Below, one piece after another: positions 1 to 8,900 of a stretch of 16,270 nucleotides of DNA. The DNA is from Ettlia oleoabundans (lineage: Eukaryota > Chlorophyta > Chlorophyceae > Chlamydomonadales). The first letter of the stretch is position 1. The number at the start of each line of letters is the position of its first letter. The DNA lies in the NCBI GenBank assembly GCA_019693395.1, contig JAAMXP010000516.1, positions 1 through 16,270 on the forward strand. Reading direction: 5' to 3'. The position numbers and the translations under genes were made by a program. Below the pieces are notes generated by a model. The model was not told where the DNA came from and ran no database searches. It saw only the letters and a program-made list of their open reading frames with translations.

Positions 1-85
1 GCCCAACCCCCCCTGCCTCGGCAACCCTGAGGTGGCGGTGACTTCACACATACTGGGTTGTCATGGTGGTGGCAGCGGCACTCAC

Positions 86-151
86 TGAACTTTGGGTCCC
101 CGCCTGTGAACCCCTCGTGCTTGTGGAGGTCGATGTGGATGCCCTCCATAC
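86..151 (-). CDS. Possible internal exon of an unrecognised gene
   Basis: A 66-nt piece bounded by a good acceptor (GTGCAG) and a good donor (GTGAGT) on the minus strand. In one frame it reads MEGIHIDLHKHEGFTGGDPK followed by F, a sequence that looks like protein rather than chance translation. I do not recognise the family. Neighbouring exons could lie left of the window or in 300-1695. The remaining doubt is that a single short exon between chance splice words is easy to find in GC-rich DNA. Confidence 0.3.
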
Positions 152-629
152 CTGCACCACATCCATGGCATGATTCCTGGCCAAGATAAGGGCTGAACCA
201 GCTGCAGCTCTGCTGACTATGTTGAATCCCAGGGCAGCGTGGCCTGCGCAACAAGCACACCGACACCCGGCCCCAAAGCCCAGCAGCACCCACCCACCCG
301 GTTCCTCGGTAGGGTAGTGTGGTGATCCCGACTCTCTCGCCATTCTATCTCAACCTTGGACAGGTCTGGCACGGCCGTGCATGCAGCCAGGCGAACAGGA
401 GAGTGAACACGAGCGGGTGTGCTGAAAACCTCGGTAAAATAATGGATGGGGTGAATATCGTTAGCAAGACAATTGCAATGTTGGCAGCTAGCACTAAGTC
501 GATTCCGAGGCTCTGACTTGACTGCTCACCAAACGGTTTCTTACAGCTGCCTGCTGGTGCCAAATCGTCCAAATCACAGGGCTACGTGGATCAACACTTA
601 GTAAGGTTCTTGCCCAAGGGCCTCTCTTG

Positions 630-676
630 TCAGCTGCCAGGTCAGCCCCTGTCACTGCCAGGTCAGCTGCCAGTCT
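630..676. repeat. Short direct repeat of CTGCCAGGTCAG
   Basis: CTGCCAGGTCAG occurs twice (about 636-647 and 656-667), followed by another CAGCTGCCAG. It lies in the hydrogenase 3' flank and has no evident role. Confidence 0.7.
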
Positions 677-1348
677 GGAACCTCTTATAGCTGTTGTACA
701 TGGCACAAGTAAATTTTGACCTCTAGAAGTGGGTTCATGCAGCTGAGTATTTTGCTATAAGATTGGCTGCAAATGTGTGACGATAATGGAACATACATAG
801 TGAAAATCGAAGGTTGGATGCAACGATGCCAACAAATGTGTGCAAAACAAGGAGCGTCAAAACAAGCTGCATTGCTATACATACATGATATCGACATGGT
901 GCACTAGGATGTGGTATGTTCGTTGATAAGATTGATGTGCCGGCACCCAACAGAAGCAGGCGCCCGCTGGCCGCCCAACAGCACTGCTGGGTGCTACTCT
1001 GGTTGTGCTGCCAGGGGGGGATGTGAACTCTCACTCGATGTCGCCGGCCAACAGGGGTGCTGCCAGGTGGCACACCTCAGCCCCAGCACATGACCTTCAC
1101 CACTATCCCGGTGTTGGGTGTCTGGTGCTGTAACTGACTCAACACGCAAACACCAAATGCAGCTTCCTGGTGCTGTCAGCTGAGCTCCAGATGTAGTGGA
1201 ACGTTGAGGCAGCAAGACCAGGCTGGCCATGCTTGCGTGGATCGGCAGCGTCGCCTCTAGAGCCTCACTCTCCATGCAGTGCGGTGGGCGAAGGCGGGAT
1301 GGCATCAGAGTGTGATGGCGAGGCAAGGCTGGCAGTGCCGTCAACCAC

Positions 1349-1540
1349 CTCACAGACCTCATGGTATGCCTCCTGCCTGCATGTGTCATGCTCCAAAGCA
1401 CAGCTCACGGGTAGTGGGAACTCCTGCTCCTGCTCAAAAGGTGGAAATTGGGCGATGGCATGGAGTATAGTGAGGTCGGTAGGGTCAGTCGGGCAAGCAG
1501 CCATCAGAACAAAGAACAACACAGCGTCCCGACCAAACAT
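1349..1540 (-). CDS. Unrecognised ORF segment downstream of HYDA
   Basis: An open stretch starting MFGRDAVLFFVLMAACP and running through HAIAQFPPFEQEQEFPLP and QEAYHEVCE to a possible donor (GAG then GTGGTT). The mix of residues is more protein-like than the surrounding ORFs, which are rich in Arg, Ser, Pro and Cys. No family is recognised. It could equally be part of the long hydrogenase 3' UTR. Confidence 0.2.
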
Positions 1541-1695
1541 GTGCTCACATGAAATAGCAGCAGCGCAGGTGCCAGGCTACGGAGCTGGACCACCAGCCCC
1601 GTGCTGCTGAAGCATCATGCATTTGCCCCTATCATCGCAACCTCCCTGCACTGCTGCTGCAGCTGCACGATCAGCCCCAACCAGATGCCTGGTCA

Positions 1696-4600
1696 TTATA
1701 CGGTACTGCCACCATCCGGCACTGCCACGCAACCAGAACAAAGTTTGTTCTCCCCCACCTGCGGTGCATTGATGTAAGACTTTTCAGGGTCACAGGGCAC
1801 GTAGTAGGTGTGCAGCAACTCGTGGGCCTGTGGAGACGGGCAGGGCATTGGTGCGTAAGTTGGGTTACAGGCTTTAAAGATGGCAAGTAAATGACCAGCA
1901 GCTTGTCACAGATCCGCACCCGACATGCACGCCCAACAGGCCGGCGGCGTATGCCCAACAAGTGTTCACCCTGTGCACCTACCTTGTGTGAGTTGGGTGC
2001 CCCCAGGAACTCATCATACAGGCGCTGCACGACGGGGTTCTCGTGAGAGCGGCGCAGAGCCTTACGCTCAGCAACGCTGCTCCACACGCGTTGGGAGGGA
2101 TGTAAGGCAGTCAGTAAGTCTCTTGTCACCGCTGCGCCACAAAACAGTGGGCAGGCGCGGCGATCAGGATGCTGTGCCCCTTGGGAGGCAGTAGCAGACA
2201 GCCACACAGCAGTTGGAGTCACTCCCTCAGCGCTCTACCTGTACAGCGCCTGCTGCCGCTTTTGTAGGATCTGCTTGTCTCTGGAGCGAGGCTGGCCGCC
2301 GCCTCCGATGCAGCCGCCGGGGCATGCCATGACCTGCAGGCAGGCAGGCGGGCAGGCATAGTGTGATTGGCAGGCAGGCAGGTTGCTTGGTGATAGAAAC
2401 GGACGCACAGGCAGGCTGGGGAGCTGGCTAACTGAAAGGCTTGACTGAGGTACAAGAAGGGTCGCAAGTTCTATGGCTGATTGTCTTTGAGCATCCATGC
2501 AAGCTGCGCTGTGCTGTGCTGTGCTGTGCTGTGCTGTGCTGTGCTGTGCTGGAAGGGGACACTGGTACAGCAGCGCCCACCTCGATGAAATGGTAATGCT
2601 TCTCCCCTCTTGCACCTGCTTCAGCAGTTTCTTGGCATTTCGTGCACAGGGTCACAGGGAAGCATTTGGGGCAGTGGCTGCAGCAGGCAGGAACGGTGCT
2701 CACCTGACACATTTGACACGTAAGTACCCAACTACCTTGCCGCCTCGCTTCATCCTCTGCCCGGTTTGAGATCGCCACTCTTACCTTCCCACCCACTTCT
2801 CTCCCCATCACATGACAACCACCACTGCCCAAACCACCCAGGCAGCCGAACCAGCTGTCTCACTAGGCCATTCGCAACTGCAATGTTGACAGGGATGGGC
2901 TCTGTGTTGTGCAGCGGTCCCTGCGGGTTGGGTGCTATGGTCACGCTGGCCTCACGTGTGCCCTCCAGCCCCTCACGGGCTCCCACTCCACCCGCCCCAG
3001 CTGCTCTCCGGTGCCCACTTCATACACCGTCCTGCAGCCGGCAAGGCATCCGCATTGATGCTCGTCAGTTGGCGGAACGTAAGTGGAAATCGGTGCGTAC
3101 CCACCAGTGCGACTGTAAACCCGAAGGGTGCTCTAGGGCGGTCGCCTGCCTCCCCCCACCTGAGCGCCGCCTCCATGACGCCCCCGGTGGTGCCAAACAA
3201 CGCCCCTGCACCTGTGCCCATGCCTAGGAACTCATCAGATTCCTCATCTGCACAACATGGCAGGGGGTCCCCTTTCACTACTACAGGTGTTTGTGTGCTC
3301 ACGGCCTCAGGTAGCTGCGGCAGCAAACCAGGGTACACAGCCTAGGCTGGAAGAGTTCATCAACTCAAAGTTCGGGAGGTGATTCATGGAAGCTGCATGG
3401 GGGCTCTGCTCACCCGGCAGGCTGGCAAAGTCTATGCCTGCGTCGCGGCACATCTGTGCCAACTCCCTGGTGGTGATGACGTGGTCAACCTCACTGGTGG
3501 GAAAATTTGGGGGAAGGTGGCAAGGAGAAGGGTATGGGCAGAAGAGGTGGGGTTGGACCGAGAGGATCAGGGAGATGGTCGCAAGCGAGGGCCTTGAATG
3601 GCAGCTATGTTGGTGCGGCAAAACCCTGAGAGCCTGCGCCCAAGGAACCCTGCCCGGCAGGGCTTTCACAACCTCCTTGCAGCCATAAGTTTCCACAGGC
3701 ACAGCGCACAAGAACCCACCGTGCATCGCTGTGGGGTGTGTGGAACATCATGTGATCCGCCTCGCCCTGCTTGCGCATGCACGGCATCACAGACACCACA
3801 CACACCTCGCCTGCCTGCTTCCCAAAGCTTCTGCAGGCATGGGAGCAGCAGGCCGCAGTGAAAGCAGGGCAGAGTCGCTGCAGGCATGGCAAGCAAGATA
3901 ATGCAGCTGTTTAATCGCAGATAAGCGGCAAGATGCAGCCAAATTGCTTGCAATGGGATGGCAGCGGTTGAAATGGCACCGATACTTCAGCTGGGACTCA
4001 GCTCTGAAGCAGGAGCCTGCCGTATGCCATAGCTTCAGTGGTGGGGATATTTCTCAAAGCACCACATAGCCATTCCCACCCAAGGGCCCACCCACTGTCT
4101 GTTGCCCTTGCTGCCCTGTCCCCACCCACTCCACCCCACCCACTCCAACAATAAAGCTCTAAGCCCAGAACCAGCAGCCCACATCGTGCCACCCAGCCAT
4201 GCATGTTTGGCATGCCCCCACCCACCCAGCAAAGTAGGTTTTGATCAGCGCCCACACCATCATGTGCCGGTGACTTGCAGGTGGAGATGTGCGGGATTAG
4301 CTCAGGGGCACATGTCTCCACAAACCCAACCCAGCCCTGCGACGAAATGGTAACATGCAGGCAGGATAAGTAAGCTGGCAGGCAGGTAGGTAGGCAGTAC
4401 AGACGCGCAGGCAAAGGCTGGGGCAACAAGCGGTCGGAGTTATGTCTTCCACACACGCCACGGAAGCCCTGCGGGCCTACTACTGCCACTGACAACTTCC
4501 GCCTTGGCCCTGAGGTTTCATGTGCTTACAGGGCAGCAGGACGTGAACATGGGCAGCGGTACGGCGTTGGGGCGTCCTGAGACCACTGTCTCCAACCTCT

Positions 4601-5488
4601 CCAGCAGCTCATAGCCCTCCTCCATGATGGTCAGATCCGCACCGGCCACCGTGTCTGCACCAAGGATGCAGCTCTGGTAGCTGATCAGGGTGGGGTGGGA
4701 TGGGGTGGGGTGTTTAGTCATTGGCAAATACAAGACCGGCTTGTGCCATGCAGGTGGTTGAATTGAAAATGACCAGTGTGGCAGGAATTATAACAAATAA
4801 TAACAAAGATCAAGTATGCACGGCAGGACTGCAAGCAGCTTACCAAACACGTACCAATCAAAGCCCAGGCGACGTAGAGCAGCCACCTGCAGCAGGAGGC
4901 TGGCAGTGGGATGCAAGTCGGCAGGGTGTCTTGACAGCTTGCCCTTTGCCTCACAAAGTACACTTAAACTCAGGGGGTTTGATTGGGCCATGCCATGTAA
5001 CCCCACTCCTGATCTCACTAACCATAGCTAGCTTTCAACCCATAGCACTGCACTCCCAGATACCTGCCAAATGCCTTACTGTCCCTAACGCCACTGCTTC
5101 ATTGGGGACACCTGCTCACCATCTTGCCAGTGGCGTTCACGCCACGACCCAGCCCCAGGTCCTCGCCGATTGCTATGCGCACTGCGGGTGCGGTCTGTGC
5201 AATGCAGACTTTCTTCTTGCTGCGGAGCTCCGCCACAACCACCGGTACATGGTCCGCTTCCTTGGTCGCAGGTGCCGCTGGCTTGGGTCCCGGGGGCTTC
5301 ACTGTCGAGGTATCACCGCTTCGTGCACGCACAGTGAGACGACGTGTGCGGGGCGGCTCGGTGTGAAGGGGTGCAAGGACCGGCGGACACTGGTTCGTGC
5401 TGCGGCCGTCAACTTTGGCGGCGTTGCCGCACCCCACAAGTCTAGCAAGGGTCAACGACCGGTGCGCTGCCGTTGTGGCACATAACAT
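1696..5488 (-). CDS. HYDA: [FeFe]-hydrogenase HydA, 12 exons, chloroplast; three single-base frame breaks
   Basis: Iron-only hydrogenase that reduces protons to H2 using ferredoxin electrons in the plastid stroma. Exons, 5' to 3' on the minus strand: 5488-5120, 4886-4844, 4654-4530, 4336-4226, 3830-3720, 3493-3414, 3247-3160, 3031-2864, 2630-2581, 2333-2239, 2076-1983, 1827-1696, about 488 codons, close to the Chlamydomonas enzymes. All junctions are GT-AG and in phase once the breaks are allowed for. The start at 5488 opens a basic, Ala/Ser/Thr-rich leader ending near RRLTVRARS, a likely transit peptide, followed directly by the catalytic domain (APAVRIAIGEDLGL) with no extra FeS domain. H-cluster ligands are all visible: FTSCCPGW (exons 3/4), VMPCMRKQGEAD (exon 5), and MACPGGCIGGGGQP (exon 10). 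FGTTGGVMEAALR and LRRSHENP are also present. Frame breaks: an extra G near 4267-4268 inside CKSP-HMMVWALIKTYFA, a missing base in the G4 run at 2969-2972 (EPVRG-LEGTREASV), and a missing base in the G4 run at 2604-2607 (KQVQEG-EKHYHFIE). Either a young pseudogene or assembly error. Family identity is secure; functionality is not. Confidence 0.94.
2335..2390. repeat. GGCA-type simple repeat in HYDA intron
   Basis: Interrupted GGCA/GGCAG copies directly beside the acceptor of the exon coding the MACPGGC motif. On the minus strand they form the pyrimidine-rich TGCC tract typical of an acceptor region in this genome. Confidence 0.85.
2509..2550. repeat. (GTGCT)n pentanucleotide microsatellite
   Basis: About eight perfect copies of GTGCT, 2511-2550, with a degenerate copy before. 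It lies in the hydrogenase intron between exon 9 (ends 2581) and exon 10 (starts 2333). Confidence 0.95.
4357..4398. repeat. GGCAGGTA-type simple repeat in HYDA intron
   Basis: Runs of gcaggataag, ggcaggcagg and taggtaggcag lie between hydrogenase exons 3 and 4, 20 bp upstream of the exon 4 acceptor on the minus strand. Confidence 0.75.
4686..4712. repeat. GGGTGGGAT / GGGGT purine-rich tandem repeat
   Basis: Repeated units of GGGGTGGGATGGGGTGGGGTG in the intron between hydrogenase exons 2 and 3. On the minus strand it is a CCCCA pyrimidine tract upstream of the exon 3 acceptor. Confidence 0.8.
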
Positions 5489-5940
5489 GGTGCCGACGCT
5501 CTCTATTGCTGCAGCTGAGGGAAAAGCGAGCTGCAAAACAAGGGTTTGCGCGCTATGGGTGGGGGTGACGTGACCAAGACGTGCACCAATCAGCCTGATA
5601 GTGATATATCTAGGAGTAATATTACTCAACGGATGGTATCCAATATATCCAAGGAAAATGCGGGCCCGCAGACAGACCTGCGCGCCGTGACAGCCCATAG
5701 CGCGCTGTGACGTGGCCTTACTACTTCTCTTACTTGTCTCTTCCCTCCCCCAGCTCCCGGCTGCACATTAGCTTTAAGCAGCCTTCTTGCTGGCGTATGC
5801 AACACACGCGCGACGCTTGCGGACGTTTGGCTCCGTTTGTCATGGACTCGACCGTGTGACTGAGTTGGCAATCAGGCTGACGGATATCTGTTTGCAGCAG
5901 TAGTCGTCCGGCCTGTCCCTGCCTCCCGGCCTGGCGACAA
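5489..5940. promoter_or_regulatory. Divergent intergenic region between HYDA (left) and ATG1 (right)
   Basis: These 452 bp separate two start codons pointing away from each other, so both 5' UTRs and core promoters must lie here unless there are distant 5' exons. AT-rich TATA-like words (gatatatc at about 5602-5609, and tatccaatatatcc at about 5638-5651) stand out against GC-rich surroundings and could serve the hydrogenase. An ACGT-core palindrome-like word tgacgtga lies at 5566-5573 and a second gtgacgtgg near 5707-5715; such cores are bound by plant-type bZIP or bHLH factors in general. CCAAT occurs at 5587. I saw no GTAC core of the kind bound by copper/hypoxia regulator CRR1. No transcription start can be placed from sequence alone. 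Confidence 0.6.
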
Positions 5941-8900
5941 ATGTCGTCCCCTCAGCGCTGCGTCGGCTGTTGGGCGCTTGGCACCGAGCTTGGCTCCGGC
6001 TCTTTTGCCGTTGTGTGGCGGGCGAAGCACGTCGAGAGTGGGCAGGAGGCTGCAGTCAAGGAGATAAACCTGTCCAAGCTCAACGCTAAGCTGCGGCAGA
6101 GCCTGGAGAGCGAGGTTTCCATCCTTAAGCGTGTCAACCATGAGAACATAGTCAAGCTGCACGAAGTGCTCGAGGTGGGGCAGGACCTGCGCGGCGAGCG
6201 GCTGCTGTTTCAGTACTGGCACACTGCACCCTCCTGCCTGCCGGCCAGACTAGTCTTCCTCTGCACCAAATCCAGCTGGTGTGTTAAGGGCAGTGGGGTA
6301 TTTGGTCGTTAAACGCGCTGGCCAATCTAACCTCCCGCTGGCAGGTGGCTTCCATTCTGCCCCTGCCGCTCGCTATCCGACACCAGCCTGCTCATCCCCA
6401 GGCCTGCCCGCCCATCCTGGCAAATGCACACAAATGTCCCCATCGCAGGAATCCGATCGCCTGTATTTAGTGATGGAATATTGCGCCGGCGGGGACTTGG
6501 CGCACTTTTTGCGCCGAGTGAAGCGTGTGCCCGAGTCTGTGGCGCGCCATCTCATGCGACAGCTGGCGGCGGGCCTGCGTCAGATGTGGTGTGCACACCT
6601 GGTTCACGTGAGTGCCTGCACCCGCATGCAACCTGCCTGGCCGTCCTCCTGCTCGCTAATTGGTTGCCTTCATGCCTTATCGGTGACGGCCATGGCTGTG
6701 GTGTGGTATCAGCGGGCTTGCTGTGCGTAGCTCGGCTGTGGGGCACCCCTGAAGGAGCAGCTGAACCAGCAAATGGTTGAGGCACCTGTCATATCCTGAT
6801 GCTCAGACTTACATTGTTCGGGCAAGCTTCTTGCAGCGGGACCTCAAGCCCCAGAACTTGCTGCTGTCTGCGGTGTCGCCCAATGCCACACTCAAAATCG
6901 CCGACTTTGGCTTCGCTCGCAACCTGCAGCCACAGGTGGGTGTGGGGCGCATGGGAAGCTTGCAGCTGCGTCAGCTGACACAGTGTAACTGGTTAGGTGG
7001 TGCAGGCTCTGGATGGGTGGGGGGTTGCTGTTCTACCCGTCGCGCATTGCCCCCCGCTGCGCTCTTCTATCTGCCGCTTACCACTGCTCTAAGAAGCATT
7101 ATCAGCACTGATCAACTTGCTCACACACCTCACCCCGCACCCCTTCTCCAACCAGGGCCTGGCTGAGACGCTGTGCGGCAGCCCCCTCTACATGGCGCCC
7201 GAGATCCTTCACTTCCACAAGTACGATGCCAAGGCCGACCTGTGGAGCTGCGGCGCGATACTGTACGAGCTGGTGGGTCGCTTCCACCTGTCATGCATGG
7301 TTCTGCCAGGGTTGTTTTACAGCTTGTCTTGGTGAGGGACGGGATGGGCCTGCCCCGGCGATCTGTTGACAACAGCCCTGCAGAGGGGACGGCGACTGTC
7401 ACCCTGCTGTGCTGCGTTTACCCTGCGATAGGTGAGAGAGCTCATCAGGAAGCGGTGCGTTCCAGTGCCTTGTATGTGCAGGTGGTGGGGCGCCCGCCCT
7501 TCACCGGCGCCAATCAGTTCCAGCTGCTGCGCAACATTGAGCGTAGTGAAGCCAGGGTGCCAGAGGCAATAGCGGCACAACTGTCGCCGCCCTGCAGGTC
7601 GGCTCAGTGTAGCTTTCATTGGTGGCTTACTGTGTGCTGTGGCTGGCTGGTGGATGTCAGCAGCTGCCATAAGCTGCGCTGTCGCTCCTGAAGCTTTGAC
7701 ATTACTGCTGGCGGACTGGTGGGGGGCAGTCGGCCGCTATTGGCATGTGCTTCTGCCTGTCACTGCTCGGCAGCTTACACCCTCCCCTTCAAAACCACTA
7801 GTCCCACCGCCACTACCCCCCACCTTGTGCAGGCACCTTATCCACTGCCTGCTGCGGCGCAACCCCGTGGAGCGGCTGTCCTTTGAGGAGTTTTTCAGGC
7901 ACCCATTCATCGCCACCCCCGAGGAAATGGCTGTGCCGCTGCCCCCGCGGGTTCCTTTTGGTGCCTCAGGCGCCGCTGCATCCGTCATTCCTGCTGGGAG
8001 CGCGCCTGGCAAGCCAGCTGGCGCACCGCTGCAGCAGGCACCGCCGCCGCACACGCTTCTGTTCAGCACCAGCGCTCCTGTGAAACCCACACCCGCCAGC
8101 ATTAAGCCGCAACCAACCCACAGCATACCTCAGCAGGTGCTTGGCTTTCAACAGCAGCAGCAGATGCAGCAACAGCTGCACAGTAATCCCGGCGGTGGCG
8201 ACAGCGCTGGGCGGCCTGGGATGCCGGGCTCGCATGCCCATGCAGCCGTTGGCGCTGCCGTGCCACTGGGGGGTCTGTCCCACCAGCTCAAACCAAGGCG
8301 CTCATTGGAACTGGAGGGACTAGCGGCGGCCCAGCTGCAGCAGTTGCCACCGCCGCAGCAGCGGCGACCGCAGCCGGTTCCGGGGCACAGGCTGGGCAGC
8401 ATCCAGCGTGTGCAAGGCTTCCAGCCTGCTCCGCTGCTTGGGCAGCAGCCGCCAGGGCCGCGGGCAGTGCAGCAGCAGTACCAGCGGCATCCTCCTCATG
8501 CAGGCGCTGCAACGGTGGCGGCGGCTGCAACGGCGGCGGCGGCGCTGTCCCAGCAGCAGCAGCAGGGGCGGTTAGCGGGAGCAGGAGCAGGAGCAGCAGC
8601 ACCGCCCATCCCAACCAGCCAAACCGCGGCCCTGGTTCCTGGCACCCGCCAAGCTCCCCGACCGCAGCAGGGGCCTGTGGCGGCAGCGGCAGCACAGCAT
8701 GCGGGGCGGCCGTGCGGGTCTTTCCACAGTGAGGATGAGGATTACGTGATGGTGGATGCCGCCCTGTCTGCACACACAGGTGGGCAGGCAGGGAATAGGC
8801 AAGGGGGCACGTTGATTTACATGCTGGTTGCAAGGCTTGGCATCAGATGAACATGGCTGTTATGTTTTGGATGCTGGTGTCTGAACTGCGGCAAGGCATT

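Larger units (their letters stand above)
1..1695. other. 3' flank of HYDA; no secure gene
   Basis: About 1.7 kb downstream of the hydrogenase stop. The only TGTAA-type word on the minus strand that I found below the stop is at 541-545, so the hydrogenase 3' UTR could be over 1.1 kb, or a variant signal is used. Positions about 690-930 are distinctly AT-rich and look untranslated. ORFs here have no recognisable domain. Two minus-strand pieces, at 86-151 and 1349-1540, have exon-like features and are listed separately. Confidence 0.5.

Noticed and set aside
2428..2832. Cysteine-rich minus-strand ORF (CSHCPKCFPVTLCTKCQ) looking like a zinc finger
   Set aside because: It overlaps hydrogenase exon 9 in another frame and runs into the GTGCT repeat. 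The Cys spacing does not fit a known finger, and the conserved KLLKQVQEG peptide is in a different frame.
4289..4310. GCGGGATTAGCTCAGGGG on the plus strand resembles the 5' half of a tRNA
   Set aside because: No matching acceptor stem or T-arm follows, and the minus strand codes the conserved ELIPHIS segment of hydrogenase exon 4.
2335..4398. GGCA/GGCAG arrays considered as CRISPR or transposon end repeats
   Set aside because: Units are 4-5 bp with no spacers, inverted ends or target duplications. They are ordinary intronic simple repeats.
4721..5485. Long 254-aa plus-strand ORF opposite the hydrogenase 5' region
   Set aside because: It is antisense to hydrogenase exons 1 and 2, which carry conserved motifs, and it has no recognisable domain. 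It is a GC-rich shadow frame.
8288..8833. 181-aa minus-strand Ala/Leu/Pro-rich ORF
   Set aside because: It is a shadow of the CAG/GCG-rich ATG1 linker with low-complexity composition and no motif.
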